DNA of 64,000 bases from Chondrilla cf. caribensis (GCA_964020155.1 OZ026556.1:2130001-2194000); one strand, 5' to 3'. Shown: positions 1-49,320, counted from the first letter of the stretch. Notes: generated from the sequence alone by a model not told the origin. Program-made: numbers and translations.

Positions 1-584
1 CAGATTCATAATGCAATCCAATCTTAGATATATTATAGAATGCAAAGAAGGATTTTGTGGAAGGTTTTTGAAAGTGTCATCTTAGACCAGTAAACGTAAT
101 AGATGAATTAACTGCAGTGGTTTCCTAACTATTTCACCCAGTACAATACAGTCCAACTTTCTAAGTAAGCACCTTTAAAGGGAACTACTTATCAGAGGTA
201 CTTGTTATTACTGGTTGACATAGTGCACGTGAGATAGGGACAAGGTTTACTCCCTAACCGATATGTACTAACACAGGTAATTACTAAGCAGGTTGTACTG
301 TTACAGTATAATATGTCACTATTATTGTCTCATGATGGCTTCCACTCCACCCACTATGACATTGATATAGATCATGGCATATTTTTTTTTCTTGATGGAA
401 AAATTAATGCTAATGATCAATCAGTATATTACATGACTTGACGGGTATTGGCTGCACATGTATGCAGCATAGTCTTAAACCTAAGCAGCATAATTGAATT
501 ATATTACAACAGAATGGAGTTAAATCACAAAGTAACATATGCTTAACATCAATCAATGACCTTTCCTGTGGATTCTGAAGTGTG
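1..584. other. Left flank, no gene recognised
   Basis: AT-rich DNA without a recognisable exon on either strand. It holds one copy of a dispersed repeat (227-330) and short TA-rich stretches. If the large minus-strand gene ends near 585, this is its 3' flank; no clear poly(A) signal was found. Confidence 0.4.
227..330. repeat. Dispersed repeat, copy 1 (second copy near 5148-5245)
   Basis: The stretch from the 'gataggga' motif to the 'atatgtcact' motif is recognisably similar to 5148-5245, inside an intron of the EGF gene, with the same order of short words (tactaacaca, ttactaagca, gttgtactg). No terminal inverted repeats or coding content were seen. It may be a decayed mobile element. Confidence 0.5.
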
Positions 585-689
585 TTAGGTGTCCAATGCT
601 TCAACTTCTGCTGCAACGGCTAGTGCAGACTCGAATTGTTGGCAACACTCAACTCGACAAATAACATTACTCGGATTTGTGACTGGTAG
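585..689 (-). CDS. Candidate last exon of the VWA-EGF-IgGFc gene
   Basis: An acceptor-like AG at 690-691 is followed by 35 in-frame codons ending in TAA at 585-587. Its phase (0) fits the donor at 1584-1583 of the IgGFc exon. The peptide has three cysteines and an acidic, alanine-rich tail. The ORF that simply reads on from the IgGFc exon (stop at 1462) looks like intron sequence, so a downstream exon is expected. This is the best candidate seen, but it has no recognisable domain and could be chance. Confidence 0.3.
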   Translation of the reverse strand, partial: LPVTNPSNVICRVECCQQFESALAVAAEVEALDT

Positions 690-1584
690 CTTACAGTGTT
701 TAATATATAGCCCTTTTGGCTGGCATTGTAGGGTTGATATACTCTGATGGGTTCATAATATTATTATAATAATTTATGACTAAATATTATTATAATATAA
801 TAATATATGAACTCTACAAACAAGACAGTCATGGCAGTTCCACTTATGCTGGACTGAGCCTTTGAAATATGTATAAATCAACAGCTACATATTCCGAATT
901 ATACAGTCATATATGTAACCTATGGAGTTATATATATAATGAACTGCATGCCTCAAGTCAAGATTAAGCTCAGCAATGCAATTAACAATGTTAACGGTTA
1001 CTGTTCATCATATCGGATACAATCAATGTAATAATATAATGATAATGATCCTTATAGAATGCAGCAAAAATAATAGTAAATTCAGCAGTTGATCAGCAGT
1101 TAATACTGTAAGATTAATGTATCTGTTTAATAATTATATGAAGTTCAGTTGATTGAATAGGTGCACTTCTTTCAAGGGCAGAATTTGCTGTTAAATCAGA
1201 CAAAAGTATACATAAAAGTAGAGCAATTTTCATGGCAAATCATGATAAATTGCATAATTTGACAAATGACACAATATTAAAATTTAATACATATGAATAT
1301 AGGCTAGGGATACCCTTTTAGCAATTACACAAGAACAAGCTGGTAAATTTCACTTAGAAAAAGTGACAATTTTAATGTATTCTTACCTCACATATAGTTG
1401 TCGTGTGTACTAGTTAGTTTCGTAAACATGTAGAAGAATGTAATATTGTGTACATACGTAGTTACTTGGATAATATGCACATATGTGAAATATTTCTATT
1501 AGTACACGCGTATATACAGACTAAATGTACAGGTGATCCAAATGTAATTATATATATAAATGTGTATATTATGTAGTTACTCAC
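690..1584. other. Probable intron or 3' flank, nothing recognised
   Basis: AT-rich sequence between the IgGFc exon and the candidate last exon. No domain-like ORF was seen. Confidence 0.4.
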
Positions 1585-16714
<15,130 letters not shown>

Positions 16715-16765
16715 GTCTACGTACTTGTCAGAGTCACTGTGCAGCTACATGTGACAGATCACACC

Positions 16766-16771
16766 TTTATA
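16766..16771 (-). promoter_or_regulatory. Putative TATA box of the VWA-EGF-IgGFc gene
   Basis: On the minus strand TTTTTATAAAGG lies about 52 bases upstream of ATG 16714, a normal distance for a TATA box with a short 5' UTR. Sequence match only. Confidence 0.45.
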
Positions 16772-17224
16772 AAAATGTCTTACTTGAATTTGTTTGGATT
16801 CCAACCACTTCCACATATTATGCATGGTCTTGTCACCTAATGGACAAAGAGCCATAATTTTAATTGTCCTTTAAACTCTTGCGTCCATACTGTTAGTCAT
16901 TAACATACATACCTACATATTCAGTGTATGTATGCCATTAAGGGTAAAGAATTCCTATTATCATCTGGTTACACATTGTTTACTATGACAGAAATAATAC
17001 TTGCACACAATACTACTGTATATGTAAATATACTGAGATTGTAAACATATCTAGTCTGACAGTGTGTATAACTATACAAATGGATCCTCAGTATAACAGG
17101 TACGGTACTGTAATCAAAACAAAGGGGATATGTTTCTTTTCAAAATACATGGAACAACTTGTACCAGGGAAGATGCATCATAGGGATCATGTAACAATAG
17201 ATTTTGTAGAGGTAGTTGTTACAA

Positions 17225-19673
17225 TCTGGATGTGTTTGGGCTCACATAATGCACCTATTGCCATTAGTGTGTGGTAGGGCTCCCACAAGGTTTATGTTTT
17301 TGACTACACCATTTTAGGTGCCATTCTTCATCTTTACTTTTGACACACCAGTGCTCTTGCACATATAGCAATATAGGAATCTATAGCAAAGCCCGGGAAG
17401 GAAGCCACACAGGAGCAAAACACCAGGGAGATTAGCATGGTTTATGACAATCATTGCCTTGACTGCACACGGGTGTAGGGTAGGAGTTAGGTGGAGATTT
17501 GAGTTTAGGTGGAGTCACTTGATAGAAGGTCAGTAAGCATATGGGGATGTTCATGCATAGAGATAACATTGTGTACCATGTTCAGTTTAGGTGTGTGAGG
17601 GAGTAACTAGTGGTCAATTTGGATAAACTGAAGCCTTGTGTTCCCAGCACCCGCATGTGGGACATGTCCAATTGCACTTGTATGGCTTCCGGTGATCGCC
17701 GATTTTTGGGTAATTTCTTTGACTTATATTTCATCTCATTAACGTTTGAGAGGAAATCTAAAGTTCTTGAAGCATTTTTGGATATGTCGTTAGTAAGATG
17801 ACGTTTATGTCGAAAGATTTGGTGATGTACTTTTCGATATATTGAAATGTTTAGAAGACGCACCAAAATATCGAAAAACGTCGCCCGCCATTTTTAAAAA
17901 GCCTCCGAGACCATCTAAGAGCATTTTCTAGTAGCTGCCAGATTTGACAACCACAGGAACACACCATTCAGAGAGGAAGATAAGTGTTCGTCTTGTCCTC
18001 CAACTATAGAAGTCCCATATGTGAGATAAACGTAGTTACGTTGGCAGACAGCTGGACCTGGTTGAAGACAGCATCTCAGATTCACCAGGTCAGATTGTGA
18101 GATATCCTGAATGTCATTGCCCACATTCAGGTTGCCACAGAGTTCAGTATGTATTAAGTATATTATGTATGATATGCTCCCTTTCTCACAGTATTTAAAG
18201 GAATGATGTACACATTTATGTATTCTACATCGGCAAATCTGTAGATGTAGCATTGATATTAGTTTTCCTGCATGAATCATATAGTCTCTGTTAGCTATTA
18301 CATTCCATATCTTGGTATGTGCACGAATGTGGAGATAACTAGAACAGAGTAAGGAACATTGATTATGGAGTTGCATCAATAGACAAAACATATGCAGTGT
18401 TAGACTTCATTAATTAATAGGCTGCCGATAATTCACACTTGTAGAAACCAATTGCAGTTGTTGACATCTTAACAAATTAATATTATTCAGTGTTATGACT
18501 GAATATATCAATTACTCCATATCACCAGATCAGACATTGTACTGTTACATGCACCTGCATAGCTAGCACACTATAATGAGGACCCAAGATACGGAGTTCA
18601 CTAGATTGATAACTTGCTAATAGTTTACAGCAGTTGAAACCAGTGTAGGCAAGGTCAAAATAACACTGATACCTTCTGAATCACTATTATTTCTGTTAGT
18701 TATGACTGTATGGGGTTGGGTCAACAGTATGTGAGCTGGTTTATGTCCACCACAATAACAATAAGGACCCATTTACTGAAGTCCACGAGTTGGTACTGTC
18801 ATATCAAATCTGTTCAAAATGATATGCCCATAAAAACCAAAAAGTCAATAGACTCTGATTGACATGTTCATAAAAATTAATGCTATTAGGTTTTCCTATT
18901 AGTATGGGTTATTATACCCAATATGCGTAGAGCTTGAGATATAATTGCAGTTACTGCATGTAAATGTATTGATTACAAGTACCCAACAGTTTGTAGTATA
19001 GTATATGTAGCAGTATGTTTATTTGTGATAAATATGAATCTGTAATTTACATACTTAAGACAGGTAGATGGCATAAAATTATTGTTATAGTACTTAAAAG
19101 TATGTATAATATACGCATTTGTATAGTTTACATTGGCAAATCTATAGATGAAGCATTGGTATTAGTTTCCTGCATGAATCAGATAATCTCAGTTATATAG
19201 TATTCCTGCATGCAAAGAGAAGAAGTGTACTTCCAGCTGGATGTTTGGGCTCACATAATGCACCTATTGCCATTAGTGCGTGGTAGGGCTCCCACAAGGT
19301 TTATGTTTTTGACTACACCATTTTAGGTCCCATTCTTCATCTTTACTTTTGACACACCAGTGCTCTTGCACATATAGCAACATAGGAATCTATAGCAAAG
19401 CCCGGGAAGGAAGCCACACAGGAGCAAAACACCAGGGAGATTAGCATGGTTTATGACAATCATTGCCTTGACTGCACACGGGTGTAGGGTAGGAGTTAGG
19501 TAGAGATTCCTGTCAAGTCTGATTAGTGAGGAAGTCATTTGCAATTGATAGAAGGTCAGTAAGCATATGGGGATGTTCATACATAGAGATAACATTGTGT
19601 ACCATGTTCAGTTTAGGTGTGTGAGGGAGTAACTAGTGGTCAATTTGGATAAACTGAAGCCTTGTGTTCCCAT
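17225..19673. repeat. Direct repeat pair, first module (17225-17640 and 19236-19673)
   Basis: About 420 bases are shared at roughly 95% by eye, starting at CTGGATGTNTGGGCTCACA and ending at GCCTTGTGTTCCCA. The second copy contains a 30-base stretch missing from the first near 17510. After this module copy 1 has about 290 extra bases (17645-17936) that copy 2 lacks. Confidence 0.85.
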
Positions 19674-20610
19674 GCAGGACCAGATTTGACAACCACAGGA
19701 ACAACACCATTCAGAGAGGAAGATAAGTATTTGCCTTGTCCTCCTATAGAAGTCTCAAATGTGAGATATACCTAGTTACATTGGCAGACAGTTGGACCTG
19801 GTTGAAGACAGCATCTCAGATTCACCAGGTCAGATTGTGAGATAACCTGAATGTCATTGCCCACATTCAGGCAAATCTGTAGATTAAGCATTGATATTAG
19901 TTTCCTGCATGAATCATATAGTCTCTGTTATTGCATTCCGTATCTTGGTGTGTGCACGAATGTGGAGATAACTAGAACAGAGTAAGGAACATTGATTATG
20001 GAGTTGCATCAATAGACAAAACATATGCAGTGTTAGCCTTCACAATTAATAGGCTGCCGATAATTCACACTTGTAGAAACCAATTGTAGTTGTTGACATC
20101 TTAACAAATTAATATTATTCAGTGTTATGACTGAATATATCAATTACTCCATATCACCAGATCAGACATTGTACTGTTACATGCACCTGCATAGCTAGCA
20201 CACTATAATGAGGACCCAAGATACAGGGTTCACTAGATTGATAACTTGCTAATAGTTTACAGCAGTTGAAACCAGTGTAGGCAAGGTCATAATACATTGA
20301 TACCTTCTGAATCACTATTATTTCTGTTAGTTACGACTGTATGCGGTTGGGTCAAACAGTATGTGAGCTGGTTTATGTCCACCACAATAACAATAAGGAC
20401 CTATTTACTGAAGTCCAGGAGTTGGTACTGTCATATCAAATCTGTTCAAAATGATACGCCAATAAAAACCAAAAAGTTAATAGACTCTGATTGATATGTT
20501 GATAAAGTGCTTTTATATAGGTTTTCCTATTAGTATGGGTTATTATACCCAATATGTGTAGAGCTTGAGATATATGCAGTTACTGCATGTAAATGTATTG
20601 ATCACAAGTA
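17938..20610. repeat. Direct repeat, second module (17938-18980, 19680-20610, third copy 20760-22170)
   Basis: The module from the ATTTGACAACCACAGG motif onward is repeated downstream; a more diverged third copy starts near 20760 and is split by the 968-bp element at 21149-22116. In copy 1 a minus-strand ORF (17915-18391) contains a plausible coding-like stretch with VGNDIQDISQSDLVNLRCCL; copy 2 has a stop in the same frame. It may be a fragment of a dead gene; no family was recognised. Confidence 0.7.
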
Positions 20611-21148
20611 CCCAACAGTTTGTAGTATAGTATATGTAGCGATACGTTTATTTGTGATAAATATGAATTGGTAATTCATATACTTATAGACATGTAGATG
20701 GCATATAAATATTGTTATAGTACTTAAAAATATATGTATAATATACACATTTGTGTATTTAACATCAGCAAATCTATAGATGTAGCATTGATATTAGTTT
20801 TCTGCATGAATGATATGATCTCAGTTATGTAGTATTTCATATCTTGGTGTGCATGTGGAGCAAACTAGAGCAGAGTAAGGAACATTGACTATTAATTTTA
20901 GTTGCATTTAATAGGTAAAACATACATGTCAGACTTTCCTAATTAATAGGTTGCTGATAATTTACACTTGTTGAAACCAGTTGTAGTTGTTGACATCTTA
21001 GCAAATTAATATTTTCAGTGTTGTGACTGGACATATCAATTAATCCATATCACCAGATCAGACATAGTACTGTAAACATTGTCCCTGTACAGCACACTTT
21101 TTTGTGGACTCAAGATACGAAGTACACGAAATCAATAACATGCTAATA

Positions 21149-22116
21149 CCGTAGGGACAGAAAGTTTCACGCGGCAAAACTTTCTAGTCTAGCTAGCTAG
21201 ACCGTCCCTAAGAGGCACCGAGGGGCGGAAAAGGGAAGGGACGGTCTAGCCCAAGTAGCCATTAGTTCACACCTGCCAATTAACAAATAGCACATATAGG
21301 GTTTCAACAGCTCACCATACACCCGTATGTGTTAGGAGGACCATAGATGCTCTAACCGTAGTCTATGTTCCAACTCAGGTTATATTATCTGTGGGAGGAC
21401 AGAGGGAAGCAAGAAAAAATAGATCTAGTGTTATTTTGTCGATTATGCAATGATTCTTCGTCAGAATATTATACTTATTCGTATCGTTCATCGTAAACAT
21501 CAACATCTCTAACCACTCTGTGAACGCACAGCAGACAAACTACGTTTGCAAAAGTATTTCATCTGTTTGTTCATCAGAAATAAAAGTAATGATACAGCTA
21601 GGACTGAATATGTTGGTTCTCACTCCTTCGTTTGCAATTCTTGATCGGCGAATTGCCGTGAACGGTCGGGAGACATGCGATCGTATCATGTCCTTGCAAA
21701 ATACTAGTAATCGTTCATCTGATTGTCAGATGGGGGAATATTTCCAGCTACCGATGACGAGTACACAGTAACATCCGCCATGACACTTAACAATTAACTC
21801 AACTGAATCAATGAATATCATTGCCAAGATTCTTGGCAGTAACATTTCATTGGTTGATGGTCACGCGCTTAGGTGTGAACTAATCGCTACTTGTGCTAGA
21901 CCGTCCCTTCCCTTTTCCGACCCTCGGCACCTCTTAGGGACGGTCTAGCTAGCTAGTCTACAAAACTTTCTCGAATTTCACGACAAAAAGTTTCACGCTT
22001 TAAACGCCTATAGCGTTAATTGACTGTCAGACGATTATGTTATCGGGTGTTTATGAATAAAACTTTCGCAAATACCCGTTTCTTCGCGAAATTCGTGAAA
22101 CTTTCACGCTATACGG
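21149..22116. mobile_element. 968-bp inverted-repeat element with TA target duplication
   Basis: Ends are CCGTAGGGACAGAAAGTTTC and, as reverse complement, CCGTATAGCGTGAAAGTTTC, flanked by TA on both sides. The empty site is visible in the sister repeats (gctaatagtttac near 18620 and 20245), which proves insertion between two bases of one TA. Inside, a second pair of inverted arms of about 100 bases (around 21180-21290 and 21870-21965) makes it fold-back-like. The only ORF (21520-21771, plus, 83 codons) resembles no transposase, so it is non-autonomous. Confidence 0.85.
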
Positions 22117-22737
22117 TAGTTTACAGCAGTTGAAACCTGTGTAGGCAAGGTCATGAGACTTTCACACCTTCACTACTGTGGGGTCTGTACAGTAACTACA
22201 AACAGAATAAAGTATAACAACAATTGAGAGACGTAATTCATTCATAATATATAGTTCATTCAAATGCATATATACCAGTCCTCAATCTATCTGTCATGCG
22301 GTACGTAGGTAGCCATGGTACCACAGAACGTAATGGAATTTGATACTTTTAGTGCTCCATGCAGGGCCTTTGTAGGCATGCAATTTCACATTGATTGAAA
22401 GGATCCACAAAATTTCAATATCATGAATGATAACAGGTCGGACATTATACTTTACACATTATGCATGAGTTGTATAATAGTACAATTATACTAAAGGCCA
22501 CAACATAAAGGTTCAATAGTTTGTTAACAACCTAAGCCTACATGTTAAACCAGTTGTAGACAAGTTCATACACTCGTTTGGGCAATGTTAAATGTCGTTT
22601 TCTCAAATTTTCATACACATGGAGCCCAAATTATACCTCGTTTTACTCTTGACTATTGTATCTCCTTCTGTGACGCATTCTTCGTACGGGGATGTCAAGT
22701 CTCCCGTCAGCTTTGCATTCCCCCTTCACTATAATTA

Positions 22738-23707
22738 GAGTAAGAGTCGGGTGGTGGAGTCTTCACACTGAAGGTAAAGAATCTCTTCAAATTGACCTAG
22801 ATCGTCCGAATTCAACATATCGCAGGGGGCGGAGATAGAGTAAAATATGGTGGCCCACAAGGACACTTTCTGGCGCGATCGAAATTGCCGAATCGCGTGT
22901 TGATGACTCCTGCTGCCAGATCGAAAGTATGCATGTGTTCAATTGGAAATCGCTGCATGGTCGAGAGATGTGAAATAGTGTGCCTGGCCTAATAGTTGTT
23001 TTTTTTTTGGGGCAGCATTTCCCAGACGAACATTGTAAGGCATTTTTCACTTTTCAAGACAACTATCTTAAATTTTGTACAGATACACAAACGTCAATCC
23101 TACCTGTACCTACCTTGCCTACCATATTCGGCTGATCGAGGCTATTTATAGATGAGGCCTTAATTACTAAATAATTAGTTTAGTTATACCATTATATCAA
23201 ATTTAACATCAAAGTCCACAATTTGGGAGCTAGAAGACCCTTTTTGGATCAGAGTATGAGCTTGAGTGGAATAGCAGGTTCCCCAGCCAGGGTAGAGTAT
23301 CTGGTTGCAGTTCCAGTCAATACAGTCACTTGATATGCAGGTGACCAAAATATGGCATTGCCGATTCATCCGAAGATATTATCGAATCGGGCGATTCGGC
23401 AATTTCGCTCAATCGACCGCGCGACCGGAGCGATCGAATCGGGCGATTCGGCAATTTCGATAGCGGCATAGTGTCCTTGTGGGCCACCATAGTAAAACAA
23501 TTTTCAGTGTTATCACTTAAATATATCAATTACTCCGTACCACCAGATCGGACATTGTACTGTAAACATTGTCCCCGTCTATGACATAATTGAGAGCCCA
23601 AGGGTCGGGTGGGGTGGGTTGGAGCGTCACACTGAAGGTAGGGAATCTCTTCAAATTGACCTAGATCGTCCGAATTCAACGTATCGCAGGGGGCGGACAT
23701 AGAGTAA
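22738..23707. repeat. Direct repeat pair (22738-22846 and 23606-23707)
   Basis: About 100 bases around the CTTCAAATTGACCTAGATCG motif occur twice in the same orientation. The left copy ends where the 642-bp element begins. Confidence 0.75.
22848..23489. mobile_element. 642-bp inverted-repeat element with TA target duplication
   Basis: Both ends carry TGGTGGCCCACAAGGACACT in inverted orientation, flanked by TA (22846-22847 and 23490-23491). The subterminal region repeats GCAATTTCG / CGAAATTGC words with GATTCGGC several times on both sides. No coding capacity, so a non-autonomous element. It sits next to a direct repeat copy at 22738-22846. Confidence 0.8.
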
Positions 23708-25018
23708 AACATCGATTACCGCACACCAATTGGCTCTTTGTCGCCAACTCGCCACAACCGCCCCTGCTGAAGGTAGGCTTTCGTTGCCAGACTAGGGTAA
23801 CGCATAGGCCTTGGCCGAGGAATCGCAATATGCAACGCCAAATGCGACAAAATTAGAGCAGGTCATACTATGTCCAATACTAATTTAAAGGATAACGGAT
23901 CCGATCCTATTCTGATCTATTAGCAACTTTGTTTCTATCCCTTTCCGTCAGTTGTGGGCTGCGTGTGTGTATGTGTTTATTCGTGATTATTTTTTTCATT
24001 AATTTTGTGTGTTGGGATGGGTGCATACATGTATAATAAATGTGTGGGCTGGTCAGTTGGTTGTGCATGTGTGTGGTATGTTTGTATAGTGTCCTTGTCA
24101 ATAGAATATAGCTATCCCTCCAAATCCAAAAATGTGATTGTCAGCAATATTATAATATTATTCCTTAGGTTTGCTTTGTGTATTTATGTATAATATAATT
24201 ATGTACCAGTGAATTTCCTCTATATTCACCATGTACATACATACGTAACTGCATGGTTACATTCTAAGTACACATTAGGTCCATCTGAACATGCCTGTGT
24301 ACACTCTATTATTTGTTCCTTGCTTGTTTCAAGTAGTGCTGTGTTATTCAATACCATCAATCCTTATCAATATTGGTACACTGCACTGATGATGGCCCAA
24401 TTAGGCTGAAACAGTCTTGCATTCATGTTACGGTATGACTTGTATGTACCTTCTATCATTTTGATATTAGTACATACCTGCTATACATATTTGTAGCACT
24501 GTCTGCAGCTCCTCAATTTGTGGGTTAGACCACCAATTTTATTGTGTGTGTGTGTTCTTGTTGATATGATCAACTAGGCTCTACACAAATTAAAACAGAC
24601 ATATACTTTTATGCATGTCTTTGGCACTGTCTGCAATTCCCAAATTAGCCAGAGCATTGGTTATGGTATTACGTGTGTATTTGTGTGTGTTATAGTGTGT
24701 GGTTTGAGTGTATGCTTGTGTGAACATGTAAGTGTGTGTAAGAGTACTTGTTTATGTGAATCAATGATCTTTCATGTGATCACAAACATGCCATTCATTG
24801 CACCATACCTGCATGCCATGCTTAACCATTGTGAAGCACACACTTATTAATTTGATTATTAGGATAACATGATACTGCTAATAAACAGAATACAGGTTAT
24901 ACCATTATTTTCCTATAGCTATAGACTAAGAGTATGAATTAGTAAGGCCTAACATGTAGATCATTCCTATACTTAACTAGTACTTGTTGTAGGCCTGAAT
25001 CAAAGTTATTCTCAGGAA

Positions 25019-35551
<10,533 letters not shown>

Positions 35552-35629
35552 CACTGGATACTTGCACGTGTACGTTGATGGGATCGTTTGCTCTCGCACC
35601 TACAGGTATCGGATTGGCTCCGTCTCACA

Positions 35630-35637
35630 CTTATAAG
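35630..35637 (-). promoter_or_regulatory. Putative TATA element of protease copy 1
   Basis: A CTTATAAG sequence about 80 bases upstream of ATG 35551, conserved in copy 2 at 49399-49406. Sequence match only. Confidence 0.35.
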
Positions 35638-35783
35638 GTGGAACGAAACCTGCATGAGCCTAGCGTAGGTCAGCCTGTGACCACAAACTTGTCATGGTTT
35701 TGAAGGAGGCCATAGATTTACGTTCGTTACGGCCGTAGACGTAACGAAACTCTGAGACGTGCATGAGCTTCCGTAGGAAGGTT

Positions 35784-36306
35784 AATCTTAACACATTAAT
35801 TAAAGAACTGTTGCAATATGAATATAATATAGTGATGGAGGTTCGAGTAAATAAATGATAACAAAGTTAACTTAATGCTCCTCAGTGACCCTGCCTTCTG
35901 CACAAGCGAGCTCCATGGAGTTACTCTTTGTGAAGGAGTAGGGGTGATTAATGTGTGATCTTGATCCACGTAGACACATAATGGAGGATCTCAGCAATGA
36001 AAAATTCAGTCTGCATCTTATCCAGTGTAGGGTCTGTCTACACCGTTTGTTATGTTTTTCAGCGATAAGAGATGCTAATCTCTTATATACAACAGTAGCT
36101 GATGCTCCAATACCACTTGCAGTGGTGAACACTAGCGGTGAGAATGAGCCATGTTCAATCTCTCTTATTCGCTCTTCATACTTTCTTTTCTTCTCCATTT
36201 CTTGTCTTCTGTGACACTTCTCAAGGGGGTTGCTGCAATGGCTCTGAGCAAATGGGTTAAAACCCGTATGTCAAAAAATGCTTGCTGCCTATCTTTCCCC
36301 CATGCA
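35784..36306 (-). mobile_element. Truncated retroelement fragment with 7-bp target duplication
   Basis: A 523-bp insertion absent from copy 2, flanked by GAAGGTT on both sides (35777-35783 and 36307-36313). The minus-strand ORF (35872-36198) encodes REIEHGSFSPLVF, YKRLASLIAEK and RGSR, a pattern I associate with the C-terminal tail of invertebrate retrotransposon polyproteins. Family name uncertain. The 5' part of the element is missing. Confidence 0.6.
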
Positions 36307-36759
36307 GAAGGTTCAAATTGTTTAGCTCCACATTGAAATTCTTGATGGCAAGAACATCTGAGTGAAGCTGAGAAGGTCTAGCCAGCTAACCCATTACAAC
36401 TTGCATGATATCTCACATTATTGACATGCACGTTTACGCCCACTATACATATACGTTAAAGGTTACATTTGGGATGTGACAGACCGCCTCCCTTGTTCCC
36501 CAGCAGTACAATCGTCTATTGCGATCTTAATAGTATATGACAGACATCCTGGATCCTTCCCGAACTACACAATATCTCATTACACTGTGAGCGATCATAC
36601 CGATGCTGCCTACGTTGACGTTGGATCTGGTCCGCATAATTATTTATAATATTGCGGCAAATTTGAATCGACAGTGCATGTATAATAATTATGCAACTGA
36701 GCATGTTATGTACACTGCCTAGATGAGGCCCTATATATTTATTGTTTTTAACAATATAG

Positions 36760-36796
<37 letters not shown>

Positions 36797-36962
36797 GTAC
36801 ACACCGGGAATGTGGGTGGCAAGGCCAATGACTAATGCAACTTTTAGTGTGGATGGTATTATTATAATCATAAAATTAATATTATTAATACAAATCGCAT
36901 TCACACATAATATTATGTCATACAAGTAGTAACTGTTATGAAATTCACTTTATCATTGACAA

Positions 36963-37055
36963 TTTGTTTTGAAGGTTGTAGGATGAATGTGGCACACAAC
37001 ATGACATGATCTGAAGGTTGGTAAATATTGGGCATTGGGCCAGAGTGTTAAAAAT
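36963..37055 (-). pseudogene. Displaced 3' end of ANGEL coding sequence
   Basis: Matches the last codons of the intact ANGEL gene (50161-50240; HVMLCATFIL region) and then stops abruptly at GGGCCAGAGT. The flank continues with sequence from the glycosyltransferase locus. It is a by-product of the segmental duplication, not a gene. Confidence 0.75.
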
Positions 37056-37670
37056 CAAATTAAAGGATACCCATAGATTTGCTACATCAACTGCTATAGT
37101 CACATACGTCACTGTTTGACATGTAATTTGAATTTGAGTGAATTTCTTTCTGGATTTAATGTTCTCCCTGACCAATATTCAAGTACTGAGATCACATTCA
37201 TAGATACAACGTCATATTTTATCCACAGTACTGGGGAATTTGCACTGCATCTTGTATGTCATACTGACATGGATCTGCGATATTATATTAATTATCACTA
37301 CATTTTATAAAAGAATCCTTGAATCAGGTACTTGCTGTCTTCTCCACCAGGAACACCTGTCTCCTAAGATCCTTCCTCCAAAACCCAACACTTTTGTGAA
37401 AGCTTTAAATTTCTCTCAGCTAGAGTCGGTTTCTACATCTCATCAGATGAAGTGAGTCTGTTTATCACGACGTGTACAAGCACTTTATATTATGAATTAT
37501 TCTTTTATTTTATAAGTATTATTATAAATATAGCATTTGGGTTAGGTTACTATTTGTATCACACCTAGCTATAGTCTATGTAACTAATTGTATACCTAGT
37601 TTATGTACGTATAATCGTATATACCTAGTCTATGTATATACTATGAATTTTGGTGGAATTATAACAAAAT
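37056..37670 (+). pseudogene. Displaced exon and introns of the PA14 glycosyltransferase gene
   Basis: About 615 bases match 58175-58850 of the plus-strand glycosyltransferase gene. Contained is an intact-looking 101-bp exon (37351-37451) with acceptor CCACCAG and donor GTGAGT, equal in length and phase to 58481-58581 (EHLSPKILPPK versus EHLPPKILPPK). No other exon of that gene accompanies it, so it is presumably non-functional. Confidence 0.8.
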
Positions 37671-37960
37671 TCTTAGGTCCATCTTAACGTGCCTGTGTAC
37701 ACTCCCGAATATTTGTTCCTTGCTTGTTTGAAGTAGTGCTGTGTTATTCAATACCATCCATTCTATCAATATTGGTACACTGCACTGATGATGGCCCAAT
37801 TAGGCCGAAACAGTGTTACATTCATGTATGACTGGTATGTACCTTCTATCATTTGTAATTGGATTCCACAGATAATAGTACATATGTGCCTGCTATGCAT
37901 GTTTGTAACACTGTCTGCAGTTCCTCAATTTGTGGGTTAGAGCACTTATTTTGTAGTGTG

Positions 37961-37963
<3 letters not shown>

Positions 37964-38030
<67 letters not shown>
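37964..38030. repeat. (GT)n microsatellite
   Basis: GT run near the left end of copy 2. The matching site in copy 1 (near 24545) has only a few repeats. Confidence 0.9.
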
Positions 38031-38032
<2 letters not shown>

Positions 38033-38484
38033 TTGTCCATGTGTTTTATTTGTATGTGTGTGTTATCTTGATTATGATCAACTAGGTTCTGCACAAATTA
38101 AAACAGACATACCTTTTATGCATGTCTGTAGCACTGTCTGCAATTCCCAAATTTGTCAGAGTATTGGTTATGATATTATGCGTGTACTTATATGTGTTAT
38201 AGTGTGTGGTATGTGTGCTTGTGTGAACATTTGTATGTAACTACAATACTTCTTCATGTCAATCAATGATCTTTCATGCATGCCATTCTTTCCACCATCC
38301 CTGCATGCCATGCTTAACCATTGTGAAGCACACACTTATTAATTTGATCATTAGGATAACATGATACTGTTAATAAACAGAATACAAGTTACCATTATTA
38401 TCCTATAGCTATAGACTAGGAGTATGAATTAGTAAGGCCTAATTAGTAGTTCTTGTAGGTCTAAATCAAAGTTATACTCAGGAA

Positions 38485-49320
<10,836 letters not shown>

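Larger units (their letters stand above)
16772..25018. other. Gene-poor region between the EGF gene and protease copy 1
   Basis: No gene could be supported. It is made of tandem-duplicated anonymous sequence (17.2-21.1 kb and 22.1-22.2 kb), two inverted-repeat elements (21149-22116, 22848-23489), a direct repeat flanking the second element (22738-22846 and 23606-23707), and about 1.1 kb before 25018 where only the left end of the 12.8-kb duplication is seen. Confidence 0.6.

Noticed and set aside
21520..21771. 83-codon ORF inside the 968-bp element
   Set aside because: No transposase features; short and unsupported by splice or domain evidence.
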